In this document: piece by piece, positions 1 through 11,040 of the stretch
Position numbering within the stretch: the first letter of the stretch is position 1
Layout of the letters: each line of letters opens with the position of its first letter
Source of the DNA: Pseudophaeomoniella oleicola
Lineage: Eukaryota > Ascomycota > Eurotiomycetes > Phaeomoniellales > Phaeomoniellaceae
Direction of reading: 5' to 3'
DNA length: 64,000 nt
Assembly (NCBI GenBank): GCA_003868215.1
Contig: QWDQ01000007.1
Coordinates: 186,001-250,000, forward strand
Translations under genes and position numbers: made by a program
Notes under the pieces: generated by a model
Seen by the model: only the letters and a program-made list of their open reading frames with translations
Databases searched by the model: none
Told to the model about the DNA's origin: nothing

Positions 1-1598
1 TGTGCTTCCAGCCTCTGCCGAGCTCTAGCCCTTTTCTCGGCTGATGTCAAGCCTTTCTTGGTGCTAAAGATATCAGCAGCATTTTTAAGAGCCTGGTTTG
101 TAATAGCAAGCTGTTCGGATCCGCCGCCCGGTAAACCATTCTTTGGCTTCAACAGATTTGCTTCTAAAGCCTTCTGTATCGTTTCTTGGTTGATTGTGAC
201 ATTCTTCTCTGCAATAGCCTTCTTCAGCATGGCCATTTCCTTGTTCGTAATGTTGAATTGCGGCCCAGCAATGTGACCCTCGTTAATATGGCCCAGCTGT
301 CCTGCTCGCCTGGCCATCTGCACACCTGCGATTGCTTGCCGCTGGAGCTTCTTCAGAATTTGTTTCGGCAAAGCTCCGTAGAACGAGTAGAGTACCATAG
401 CCAAAAGTCCCATAGGTGCAAAGACCTGCAAGAATTCATACCACCTGTGTGCCTTGACTTCTGCTTGGATATGACCGGTACCTCTTTTGATGGTACCATC
501 TGCGTACTTTTCCGCACCCTTGTCCGCCGGGAAATGGCCGTTCTGCATGTAGTACTCCAACAGGTTGTCCTTCTCTGCCCACCGCGCTCGGAGCCATTTA
601 TCGAAAGCATCACTATCACCAAGTGGAATCGAAGAGACCTTGAATCGACGGAAATGCATGCTCACTGCTTTCGGACGTCGGCCTCCCATATATTGCGCTC
701 GGATGGTGTATATATCCTGTGCGTACTGACCTCTAGGTACACCTTCGTAAGCGATGGTGCAATCGTACACCCACTCGGTGGTGTCGCGTAGCTGTTCGAG
801 GATAAATTGCAATCCTGTGCTACGAGGCAGCAGACAGTGACGCAAGTCATTGATTCCCTGCTTTTCAGCCCACCTAGTGCTTGCTCTCCTCGTTGACGGG
901 GCCAAGTTCGTCCCTTCAGGAAAGAGAGTCAGCCACATAGGCTCTTTGGGATCATTCAAGTGCCGTAAGTGTCGCGCCAGATTTGGCTTGTCCTGTTCCC
1001 AGTTCCGCTTCAAGAAGATGAACTTGCTGAACTGCATGCCCCAGCCGATCAGAGGAATCCTCCTTAACGACTCTTTGAGTACTATATAAATCCGCCCGTG
1101 CATTCCACTTGCATATGCTATCCACCATAGGTACAGCCAATCTGTATAAATCTGATGATTGGCTATGAAAATTAGTCTCTCTGGAAAGTCACAGAATAGA
1201 TTCCCTTGAATGGTCTTGTGGAGCTGTCCACGCATGCTTTTATCACCACTTATCTCGACCGTGGTGGGAGCCCAGAACTGTGTCATGGTGGTGAAAAGCA
1301 AGCCAATGGACTGCTTTGTAAAAGCTATCCAGGCATTATACCAGTCCTTGTTGATGAGATACAGGGGTGCACCCATGACTTGAGACATGTTGATGCTATA
1401 GAAGCCTGTCAATGAAATTCTCGGGTGTGAATAGAGATACACTTACGCCATGACGCCGGTAAGGAAGAAGGAGCCCATGGACAGAGCCCTCGCGGTCTGC
1501 GCAGTGGCGCCATGTTGAAGTTGTTTATCGGCAGCAGATGTTGGGGCCTTGACTGCTGTTGAAACCCCAGCACCAAGGTCTGCTTTTGGGGTGGGCAT
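1..1598 (-). CDS. Lysophospholipid/1-acylglycerol-3-phosphate acyltransferase family protein (3' end beyond window)
   Basis: Membrane acyltransferase of the LPLAT/AGPAT superfamily, which moves an acyl group from acyl-CoA to a lysophospholipid. Exon 1 is 1598-1447 and exon 2 runs from 1395 off the window edge; the intron 1446-1396 joins in frame as GVMA/INMSQ. Seen in the translation: the NHX4D-type catalytic motif ANHQIYTDW, the acceptor-binding motif FPEGTNL, and the stretch KESLRRIPLIGWGMQ between them, in the order typical of the LCLAT1/Cst26 (Psi1) branch. A Lys/Arg-rich tail follows a predicted membrane segment around 330-400, and no stop is reached before base 1. About 515 residues are visible. 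The branch suggests remodelling of phosphatidylinositol or related lipids in the ER, but substrate is inferred. A TACTACGTAGTA palindrome lies 271 bp upstream of the ATG. Confidence 0.88.
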
Positions 1599-1868
1599 GA
1601 TTGTTCGAGGTCACGGTTGTGGACGGCACCGTTGATAGTACTGGAGCTCCACGGGAACTTATTGAAATCCCCAACAGCGTTCGGGCATATCTAGGCGTTT
1701 GCTTGCTCTCTTACAGCCGAAGACATGTGTACATTGTTCTGAGAGTAGACGGTTGTCTCCAGACTGTGGCGTCACGCTAGCACTTGCCTTTCTGATCGGA
1801 GTCGAGTTGGGCTCTTTTTGCGGTACCAAACTGTCTCGCTGTACCATGTCGTACAGTAAGAGTAAAAC

Positions 1869-1880
1869 TACTACGTAGTA
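1869..1880. repeat. Palindrome TACTACGTAGTA (copy 1)
   Basis: Perfect 12-bp palindrome, 271 bp upstream of the acyltransferase start codon. Identical copies occur at 14955 and 41393. Confidence 0.8.
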
Positions 1881-2493
1881 AGTCCATAGTGAGAGTGAAG
1901 TCAAAAATACGGAAGATCACGTCTAGATCCTTTGATCGGCATCATGAGAACATAGTCGAGAATAGCGTGACGCCGGTACTGCGAGGACTGTTCTCACTTT
2001 GCTCTTTCGGAGGAATGAAGAGACGCGGCGAGGCGGTAAGACGCAAAATGATGTCAATTTCTCATCATCAGCCACACTTTTAACTAGGGTCCTCGTCATT
2101 TTTAATTTGGTCCACGATAATAGGCACAACACAGAAAACCGGATTTCTGAACAGGATCAAGATTGCCACAGCACTTTTACTTTGCAAGCTCCAGCACCCG
2201 CGTCAATTGGCTCATCGATGACCACCGTCTCGCCGTGTCTCGATTCGACTTCAACATCTCAGCCCAATATGGACGATCGACTTTGAATTTCTCTTTGGTC
2301 TTACACTGTACAATATCATCGGCTACTAAGGTACAGTACTGGTACGTAAGATGCACTACCCTGCATCGTACTGTTAATTCAAAACACCAGTGATGAGATC
2401 CCTTTTTGAAGGCTTGGCCCTGCAGTGGCGCTGATGTTGTAAGGTACCTATCCAGTAGGAGGTATGGTAGCGTCATTCCGTCGTGTACTGTAA

Positions 2494-2505
2494 TACCACG
2501 TAGTA
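2494..2505. repeat. Palindrome variant TACCACGTAGTA
   Basis: Matches the 12-bp palindrome TACTACGTAGTA at 11 of 12 positions and lies 307 bp upstream of the ATG at 2801, a spacing similar to the perfect copies. Confidence 0.5.
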
Positions 2506-2800
2506 CATGACATCCGATGTCCTTGGTTCCGTGCCTCAAGTCTCGATGATCGTTTCTCGCTTCGTCAGAACCCTTTTCCTGCCTTCCCCTCTCTGTTGTT
2601 CCCTCTACTTCTCTCCCGTTTCGCCTCATTTAGTCCCGGAGTTCTTCTCTTGAATATATTTTCTCTCGTCAATATCATCAAGTCATACTCAACCCATATC
2701 GTCTTACATCAGAGATATCAATTCCCAAGACTCCCTTCTCCAGCATCTATTGCTCTACTATTAAACATCACGAACTGCTTCGGTTCGTGATATATTCCCA

Positions 2801-3106
2801 ATGCCAAACCTCTCATTTGACATTTTCTTCGATAACGACGTCTTCAACTTCACTGCCGCACGATCTCAAGGGATCCCTAAAGTGAAGCCTGGGTGGAAGG
2901 TCAGGACTGCACCAAAGCTTCCCCCAAAGGAGAAGCCTCAAATAGACGGTGCTCAAAAGGCCATCCGACCTCCGACTAAACCGGTTGCGAAGCCTTCTGT
3001 GCAACCCAAGTCTGCCCCCGCTGTTGTGAAGAAGCCTATCCCCACGATCAAGGCTCCTGCGTCGGGCAAGGTTCCACAAGCCAACACCAACGGAGTGAAG
3101 GCATAA
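2801..3106 (+). CDS. Small Lys/Pro-rich hypothetical protein
   Basis: ORF of 101 codons, not recognised. It starts MPNLSFDIFFDNDVFNF and then becomes rich in Lys, Pro and Ala (repeated KP/PK pairs), a composition close to the C-terminal half of the ORF that begins 89 bp downstream. A 5' leader that is long and pyrimidine-rich precedes the ATG. It may be a separate small gene, a first cistron, or a 5' exon of the downstream gene. I could not find an in-frame donor/acceptor pair that joins it cleanly to 3195-3799: the obvious acceptor at 3140-3141 needs a phase-2 donor, and the good-looking donors here are phase 0. Confidence 0.45.
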   Translation: MPNLSFDIFFDNDVFNFTAARSQGIPKVKPGWKVRTAPKLPPKEKPQIDGAQKAIRPPTKPVAKPSVQPKSAPAVVKKPIPTIKAPASGKVPQANTNGVKA

Positions 3107-3194
3107 TTGAGAACTCACGTCAAGTGATATCAAATCGTTAGGTTGTCGTCATCCACAACGGCGCCGACACACATTGAAGCGTATTTGGACAAGA

Positions 3195-3799
3195 TGGGAG
3201 ACAATTGGATCAGCAGAATGGTCGTGAACGCTGTAGCTTCACCGGTGGCCAACGCCGTGTCCAGTGCAGGTACATTTGCGGGAGGTGCGGTAGGCGCGGT
3301 AGGAAATTCAATCAACGGCGTGGGTCGAGGTATTGAGAACGGAATTCGATACTATGGAGACGGTGTGAAAGATTATGGCAATGCCATTCAAGACTGGACA
3401 AAGGCTCCTGGAGTTCGCCAGGCTACCGCGTCTAATCCTCTTGGACTTAGCGGGAATGCCACTCATGGCAAGCTCGCTTTTACCGGTGGTTCTAAATCGA
3501 ATGCTGCGGATACCAAGCCCGCTCGGAAAGCAGTGAAGCCGGCAGCTCCACGAGCTGCACTTCCTGCTCCAGCTGCAAAGAAACCCGCGGCGCCAGCCAA
3601 AGCACCTGCTGCTAAACCGGTAGCAGCAGCCAGAGCACCACCGGCCAAAGCATCTGGCACGGCGTCAAAGGCGGTCTCGAACAGGGTCAAGGTAGCTCCT
3701 GAGGCTCGACCTACCAGAGCGCGAGCGCCTAAAGTCTCCGCACCAAAAACCTCTTATGGCGCTGACTCTGACGTTGCAAGGAACCCTCTTGGATTGTAA
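3195..3799 (+). CDS. Conserved fungal Ala/Gly/Lys-rich protein (LEA-like repeats)
   Basis: 201-residue protein beginning MGDNWISRMVVNAV. Residues 1-75 are an amphipathic Gly/Ala/Val region with repeated GxGRGxENG, DGVKDYGNAIQDWTKAPG-like units, followed by ASNPLGL. Residues 90-190 are a basic Ala/Pro/Lys tail (AAKKPAAPAKAP type) and the protein ends again in NPLGL. I recognise the N-terminal pattern from small proteins of unknown function common in filamentous ascomycetes; no enzyme motif is visible. I chose the ATG at 3195 because MGDxW is the usual start in this family and no upstream in-frame ATG exists; the reading frame stays open back to about 3128. Confidence 0.7.
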
Positions 3800-4440
3800 T
3801 ACTTATTCGAGCGAACTTGGAACCTGATCTTCCTTTGAGTCTTCAGAGTCGTTATCTATCTTTTTCTTGTTCTTCAGGATGCTTGGAGAGTGAACCTATT
3901 TTCGGAATGGATTGTATGATTATAATGACGGACGCCAACGATACTTAGTCTAAAGAAAAAGAACACCAGAATGCGACCACTCGTTTGGATGAGTGAAGGT
4001 ATCATTCATTGATCTCCTGTTCCTTAAGATGATACTCCGTGATGCTGTGTTAGAAGCGTGATAAATATGAGGAAGTGAAAAACCCAAATAGCACGAGTGT
4101 CCTGTTGATCGGCATTTGATTCAATTCTCCAGATTTCCGAATCGTCTGATCTGAATGAGGAAACGAGCTTACTCAAACGAACCATGTGGCTCGTCGATTG
4201 TTAACTCAACACCAGGGAGACAATCTGGCATCTTAAGTTTCTTTACATTTCTCTATGAGTTGAGTTGTGCTGCAAACTCCATTAATGCTTCGTGCTTCAG
4301 TGTCCATAGTCCACTGAGGTTCTCGTCACAGCAGGGTTCATTATCACCACCTTGGCCTCTACCACTCACCCCTACCTACACTCTATGTCGCGATCAATGC
4401 CAGCTTCTTTAAGCTATTGACAACCAGCCACGAAAATACC
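3800..4440. other. Intergenic
   Basis: About 640 bp, no gene seen. The part after 4200 is pyrimidine-rich and probably belongs to the promoter and leader of the next gene. Confidence 0.6.
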
Positions 4441-6652
4441 ATGGCTGAAAGCCCAGGATCCTCTGCGATCCGGGATTCACCAAAGTCAGCAAGAAATCAT
4501 GTGCATCTGCACTTCGTGTCGCCATCTCCGGAGAATGAGCTCACACTGTCAGACGTGGATGTAGAAATCACAATTGGAACACTGTTGGAAAGGATATCTC
4601 AACGTTTGCCACGTCAGCCGTCGCCAGACTCTGTTCGCCTGATATATCAAGGCAGGCCACTCATTGACCGAAGGTCAACGCTGCGCAGCTACCTACAGCG
4701 AGAGGTATGGGCTCTAACAACACTGGTGCTGTTTCTAAGCTAACAAGAGACAGCTGGAGTCGCAAAATTGCCCGGAGATCCTCAAGATCCATCTTGTTAT
4801 ATCATCAGCATCTCCTGCTCCTAACAACCCAGTAGGAGATGGGATCCCTCACGGTCTGCCACCTCTACCCCAACTTCCACCCCAATTGTCGCAACAACGA
4901 CTTCCTCCGCTAGGTCAGCCTGGCCTGCCAAATCCACAAGGACACGTCCACATTCACCAGATTCATGGCGCAAACCAACCACATATGCATTTACCACCGC
5001 ATCTTTTACACAATCAACTACAAGCGGTTCAGCAGCAATTACAGCAGATGGGCCACATGCCTCCTGCGGCCGGCCACCAGATACCATCAATCTTTGGAGG
5101 AATGCCACCAATGGTACCTGGAGCGCCGCCACCACCACAACAAGCATTGCCAAACTTTCAGGCATTGATTGCGCAGCAGCAACAGCAGCGGGCCATGGCT
5201 GGCTTCCATGGTATGCCTTTCCAGCTCCCAGGACAAGCAGGAGCGACCCCTGGCCCTCATAGCGGTCATCAGGATGGCGCTGCAAATGCAACCAATCTGG
5301 GAAATCCGCCACACAGACAAACTACTGTTCAAGATATGATAGGACCTAACGGGCAAAGAGTAAGGGTTACAACCGCTGTGGAGTCTGTGGTCATATCACG
5401 AGGTGGGACTCCGCAACCCGGAACAGCGAACGATCAGCCAGCAAATGCTAGTGAGCATACCTCAATGGAGAACTCATCGTCTGGCCAGATGCGACCCTCT
5501 TCGTTGAGCCCTCCTATGAACTTGAATACACACAACCACCCGGCACTTCCAGCGATGCCTACGATCACGCCAGTCATGCCGTTCATACCCTCTCTTCCAT
5601 CCTTGAGACATTCAATATCTGCATCAGCTCCATCTGGCACAACGACAGCGTGGCTAATGTCAAGCCCGAGTGGACCGCAAGCGATTCTCTTCAGCCCTGA
5701 CCATGGCACTTATTATTCTCAGCCACTGCCAACGCGAACGCAGACTGTGGTACCTACAACACAGCCGAACACGAACAGTCCGCCAGCTGGGACAGGCGCT
5801 CATGCTGAACCACCCGCACAACAGCGTTTTGCGCAACCGGCTCGAATTATTCGTCCTGGACGAGGTGATGTGCAGCCAAATCAGGACCTTCTAGCTTTAG
5901 CCCTTAGTAGGATCTGGCTCTTTATTCGACTCTATCTCTTTGCATTAATATTTACAGAGCCTAGCTCGTGGTTTCGCTGGGCCGTCATAACAGGAGCTGT
6001 ATTATTTTGTTGCTCACCACCTAACAACTTCTTTCAAGGGCAGTTTCGGCGACTTCAGGGGCATCTGGAGAACCTTGTACCCCTTGCAGCACCTGCAAAT
6101 GCACGGCAGCAGGGTAATAATGATGCAAATGCATTGGGCCGAGGAGATCGGGCTGCTCCAGGTGCACGTGGCAGAAGGGGCAGAGAACCAGATCCGCATG
6201 AGGCGGCCGAAAGGTTACTTCGCCAACACAACGAACAAAATAATTCATGGCTGATGGAGACATCTCGGCGTATCGAACGGGCGCTCGCCCTCTTCATCGC
6301 CAGTCTAGTACCTGGAGTTGGAGAACGTCATATCAGGGCCCGTAACGAGGCAGAAGCCGCAAGACAGGAAGCCGAGAGGCAGACTCAGCGAGAACAGGAA
6401 GCGGAAGGGGAGTCTCAACAAGCACGAGAAAGCGAAGCTCAAGGCGGTAACAACAACAGCATTAGCAGCGACAATAATACTGCATCTTCATCGGCAGTAG
6501 CGATCCAAGGATCCGACGACAACAGCAGAGATGGTCTCATGCAGCGCAGCGGAGGAGAAGATACAACGATAGCCGGAGATAATGATCCGGTCGTCGTTGA
6601 CGAAGGAGGATGTGAAGGGAATCAAGATGCTCCTCCACTTATTCAGGTCTAG
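4441..6652 (+). CDS. Ubiquitin-like domain membrane protein (Herp-like)
   Basis: Two exons, 4441-4704 and 4754-6652, give 720 residues (phase-0 junction). Residues about 20-110 form a ubiquitin-like fold split by the intron (VRLIYQGRPLIDRRSTLRSYL, then ILKIHLVIS). A long Gln/Pro/His-rich low-complexity region follows. Around residues 474-515 two adjacent hydrophobic segments (SRIWLFIRLYLFALIF and WFRWAVITGAVLFCC) look like a membrane hairpin. The C-terminal 150 residues are charged and coiled-coil-like (EAEAARQEAERQTQREQ), then acidic. UBL plus a late membrane hairpin is the layout of HERPUD-type proteins of ER-associated degradation, so an ER role is likely but inferred. I rejected a non-ATG start 24 bp upstream in favour of the ATG. 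Confidence 0.8.
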
Positions 6653-7225
6653 ATCAGATAGTACCTAGGTAATCAATCTAGTTAAACTTACTACCTGATT
6701 TTTTTCTTCCTTGAAATGAAACAAGATAAGGATATTTTTTTTATGTCCAAAGGAGTATATATTTCGTAATAGCTTCCTTGACATTTTATGTTTGGACTGT
6801 GACCGAAAAAGAGGAGAAGAGCAAAAAGGAAATGTATTCTTATTCTTCTCTTTTTTTTTTATCTGCCTTGAACTTCCTTCGAAAGAAACATGAGTGCGTG
6901 TGTGTGTGTGTGTGGTTGTGAATGGAGGAGTGGTATAATAAGTAAGGAAGCAGCACATAAAGCAAGGCAAGCAAAGCAGGAAACAAAAAATCCAGGCGCC
7001 AGTGTGGCTTTTGCTTCCAAAAAAAAAAAACCTTTCGATAACGGTTTAAGAAAAAGAGTAATTATAAAAATAAATAGTAATACTAGATATATATATTTAC
7101 AGAGGCGAATCACTACTCTACCCAAACTCTTATCCAATCCCATCAATTCTTCGAAGTTTCAATCAGCAGCACCCTTAGCCAGGAGGGGAATGATGGAACG
7201 GGAAAGGAAGAAAGGAAGAAGACGG
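6653..7225. other. Convergent intergenic region with simple repeats
   Basis: Shared 3' region of the Herp-like gene and the DUF3405 gene. It holds a (GT)n run at about 6898-6914 and A/T homopolymers near 6851 and 7020. No gene seen. Confidence 0.65.
6662..6671. repeat. Palindrome TACCTAGGTA
   Basis: Perfect 10-bp palindrome 10 bp after the stop of the Herp-like gene; one of five copies in the window, all outside coding sequence. Confidence 0.75.
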
Positions 7226-9137
7226 TCAAATCTCAAAATCTCCCCGTTTGACCGGATGTAAAGCCATGGTGGGCGCCCAGATCTGTCCATCAAAGACGCC
7301 GAGGGGCATCGAACTGTCAAGCTTGGCTTCAAGTTCTTGTTCATAGTTTGATTGTGACTGTTGCTGCGGCGGCGGCGGCGAGCTCCACCACATCTTGACG
7401 ATTCGGCCGGGGAAGCCGGGGACCCACCACCAGGTGCCGCCGTTGATCTGTTCATAGACGCCGCGGGGGTCGTAGAGGGCTTTGCCAAAGGAGAGGCCGG
7501 CGTTGTCTTTGCGGGAGTTTTCGGCCGGGGTGCCGCCGTTGAAGAGCGTGTTGAGGTCTGCGACGGGGAGCGGCGTGTCGGGGGATTGGGGGTGGTGGAA
7601 CCAGGGGATGGGTGGGAAGATGATTTTGAGGTTGTGGTAGAGCGCGAAGGAGATCGGGGTGGCTTCCGAGGGGAGGGCGAGGCCGGAGTGGTGTTGAGAG
7701 TGGTGGATGGCGTTCAGGAGGTTGTAGGAGTACCGGCCCATGGCGACAGGGGAGTAGAAGCGCGGGGTTTCTGGGGGGAGATTGTGGAGCCAGGAGTCGA
7801 AGGGCCAGTAGCTGGTGGTGAGGACGTTAGCGAAGGCGTTGGTGAGGATGAGATCGGCGTCGCGGTTCGTGTTCCAGCTGAAGTCGGGGGTTGTTGGAGG
7901 ATCTGCTGTGGGGGAGACAAGAGGGAAAGGGTCAAGAGGCTGTGGGATCGAGGAGATGGAAATCGGGGTTGACATCCCGACTGTGCCGTTCAAACTGGCA
8001 TTGACTGCAGAGCGGAATTCCTCGTACGTCCCGTGGATTGCTGGCATATAATAGTAAGATGAGCGTTCAACGGATTGGGTCTGAGGCTCATTGCGGGCGA
8101 AGGTCGAGATAGCATCAAGGAATTGACGAGAGTCACCGGTGATCTTGCTGTCGAGTTCAAATTGCCAGTAATGATCGAAGCCCGTGAAGAGCTGGGCAAA
8201 AAGCTGGAGTGGTTGATAGACTTGGAAGAATACCGAATGCTCTGGTACGTCTGGGTAATAGCTCTCGAGCAGCTCATGATCGAACAGAACCGCAATACTT
8301 CGCAGTTCCTTTGGCACCAGTTCCTCAAGAGCTCTATTGTAACTTTTAGGGTCATGGAATATCCGCCGGGTCCTGTCCTTATCCTTTACATCTACAAGGA
8401 GGTAGATGGCATAGTCTGCATTCGAGCTTAGACCGGCTTCAACGATGAGAGAACGGATGTGGTACAGGTCGGCCGGGATATAATCGTGGCCTTCATACCC
8501 GCGGAGCACGATCGCTGTTCGCCCGGTGGAATATGACCTTGCCTCCAGTGGCTCAAGAGGATCCCAGTCCTCGTCATACAGATGGAATCTGGTGGTAGTA
8601 GATATCCTAGTCGGATACCGGAAACGATTTTGATTTCTGGTAAGGCATTCGTTCTGTAATGCCGCCCAATCCACGTTTTCCCACTCTACTCTGCTCCGGT
8701 TGTAATCCTCTCTGTCTTCGCCGAGGCCATAAGCGCCATATCTCGTTCGAGGAGTGTTCCAAGTTTTGGGCAAATTCAAAGCTTCATAGGACCCTCCGGC
8801 GGGTTCGGGAAAAGCTATAGAGTGTACATATCAGACGATGAATCACTTGCTGCACAATGTGAGTTCACATACGTATATCCAGCACTTTCGCTTGCACTTG
8901 ATCGTCAAGGCTCGCATCAAGCAACTTGCCTCGTGGTCCTTCGCATGGTACTCTGACAGTGCTCACGGGCTGCTGAGGAAGGGAAGGCGCGTGGATCGGT
9001 GCTGCAGGCACTTTGCGCAAGAGACTTGGTAAAGCTTCGCGATACGAGAGAAGTAGGAATAGACCCAGAGTAACGAGAGCGACTAGGATCAAGAAGAGAA
9101 AGGTGGAACGGAACAGCGGTGAAGACCTCACAATCAT
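7226..9137 (-). CDS. DUF3405 family type II membrane protein
   Basis: Exons 9137-8873 and 8814-7226 encode 617 residues; the 58-bp intron joins in frame as LDI/PFPEPAGG. Residues about 10-32 are a single strongly hydrophobic segment after a short basic start, so this is probably a signal anchor with the bulk of the protein in the Golgi or ER lumen. The body has the marks of the fungal DUF3405 family: RTAIVLRGYEG, a long helical stretch, FTGFDHYWQFELDSKITGD with a D-containing motif as in glycosyltransferase-like folds, and WPFDSWLHNLP towards the end. The biochemical role of the family is unknown to me; a glycosyltransferase-like activity is speculation. The downstream ORF alone lacks the anchor, which is why the first exon is included. 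Confidence 0.85.
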
Positions 9138-10039
9138 CGCAACAGCATCGTGAGCGGTCTAAGGTGAGGCCAAGCCACAGATGGAGCGGCAATCGCCAGT
9201 ATAGTTCTAGAAGAAAGCAGACAGAAAGAAAACACAGAAAGAAATTTCCAAAGTCGCACGAAGTCTAAGACTGGGTGGGAGGGGGAGCTAATATGACGCT
9301 CACCGAGATGCGACCAACATTGGACTAAGTTGTCTATCAAGGAAGCCAATGTAATTAGAAGGTGGGCATCTGCTTTTTCTTCTTAGCTCACCCTCTCGAA
9401 ATTGCTGAGGGACCTCAGGGACATGGGCGCATTTAGGCGAAGCACAAAAGTGAGATGATTAGTGCTACTCAGGACTTGTGCTACGGGTCATAGGGCGGGG
9501 GAAGAGATAAGAGATGGAAGAATATCCGGGAACAGCAAGGTTTGATGGCGACCGGCCTAGACCGTCAGCAAATATGTAGATAGTGATAGTAAATAGTAAA
9601 TAGTGAATAGTAAATATCGGGATTAATAACTTATTAATGGGAAATACGACATGATTAGCGGAATCAAGATCGCAATGTAGATATGGCCAAGCTAATCTAT
9701 GCATCGGAGATCAGGCATTGTAAAACCCCAATTTTGACCAGTAGTTTGAATGAAAGAAGATGACGGATATGCATCGGCGCCATCCAACATCATGTTCATT
9801 ATTCAAGTCCTGCCTCGTGATAATCTCTTACATCTAATCTCACAGCAAAGCCCATGTCAATTGCATTTCCTATCAACCGTTGCCCTCCTTCCCGAATGAG
9901 TCCTTTGAATGCTTTGAAGCCCATACCGTTACCGTAACGCCACCGTCTCCCTGATTCGTTCCTCATACATACTGCTGATATCATGAATCCTTGACACCTA
10001 ACCGCCGAAAGACATGAGAGATCCCTCGTGTCAGTCGGC
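9138..10039. other. Intergenic with short tandem repeats
   Basis: 900 bp with no gene recognised. A loose tandem of TAGTAAA/TAGTGA units lies at about 9575-9617. Confidence 0.6.
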
Positions 10040-11040
10040 TTAGTCACTTCGTAGCATGCTCTCTACCAAGTCTCCAAGTGGACCCCAAAAGTCTTTACCA
10101 CTAGCCAATTGGTGCTCGTCGATGAACAGGACGTAGTGCTTGAAGCTGGTGTTAAGGTGTGGTTCAAGACCAAGGTAGACGATGACATGATAGTGATGAC
10201 AGTAGATGTGCGCATACACACGGTACATACGCTTGAATAGCTGTCGTACAGTAGATTGGAAATGCTTGGGGAAAGGAACGCCTGAGAAAGATTTGTCAGT
10301 CCATGCTTGTTTTGGTGACCAGATACGCCTTACCAATACGGCTGGGAAAGATCTGCTCGTTGTCGATGTTGCTTTGTACCCATGCCATCATGTGCTCGAT
10401 GTACTCAGGAGCAGGCATTTTGGTAGGCTTTTTGTAGGACTCGCTGTCTTGCCAGAGGTACTCAAACCTTGCACGTGTCAGTATGTACGCTTTGTAATCT
10501 CAATGACACGCACTCATCGGTGGCCTTCATCTCTGGGCAGGACTGTGGAGAGCAGAATTCAGTGATTGATCCATATAAGAGGTTGATTTGGTTGTAGAAG
10601 TCCACGACTGCATCTCTTCAGCAGTTGTTCCGCATACGCCAATTTACGTACTAACCGTTGACTGCGAGCCACTCATTCAGGTCTTCACCTTCAGGCAGCT
10701 TCACAGCTTTCCTCAAGCTCCCGCTTCCAAGGGTAGCTTCGGCAAATTGTCGCAGCTGGTAGCTGCTTGTGCCCTTGGTCGCGGTTCTGGGTTTGAACTG
10801 CCCCCTCGTCTTTGCATTTCTGTGATATACGTTAACAGGAAAACTCAAATCATGGAGCAAGGCCTTTATGGCTGGGGAATGGTGTGCGGGTTCAGGGGAA
10901 TCGAGGTGTTGGTAAGTATTGATAGTGATGCAAGACGAGGACTCGGTCAGGCAGCAAGAAGGCGCCAGAGGTTGAGGGGTAGGAGAGGAGTTCAGAGGCA
11001 CGAACATTGTGGTGATGAACGATGACTTTGCAGAAGTCAT
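10040..11040 (-). CDS. mob1: MOB kinase activator Mob1
   Basis: Five exons (11040-11006, 10819-10656, 10607-10514, 10467-10334, 10281-10040) add up to exactly 223 codons, 222 residues. Mob1 binds and activates NDR/LATS-type kinases (Dbf2/Sid2 in the mitotic exit and septation networks). The whole protein matches the family: [19 protein letters not shown] near the start, zinc ligands C85 and C90 in EFCSPQSC, the later His pair in AHIYCHHY, and the ending [18 protein letters not shown]. The first intron has an unusual GTTCGT donor. I chose it because it gives the conserved start [17 protein letters not shown]; without it, an unrelated Ser/Pro-rich read-through results. An in-frame ATG 90 bp upstream exists but adds unconserved residues. 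Confidence 0.95.

Larger units (their letters stand above)
1599..2800. other. Intergenic, divergent promoter region
   Basis: No gene recognised. It separates the divergent acyltransferase and the small ORF at 2801. The last 250 bases before 2801 are strongly pyrimidine-rich on the plus strand, as fungal promoters and 5' leaders often are. Confidence 0.6.

Noticed and set aside
4821-5312. Minus-strand ORF opposite the Herp-like gene
   Set aside because: Shadow of a Gln/Pro/His-rich coding region.
7361-7972. Plus-strand ORF rich in Gly, Val and Glu opposite the DUF3405 gene
   Set aside because: Antisense shadow of a GC-rich coding exon; it has no start context or protein features.
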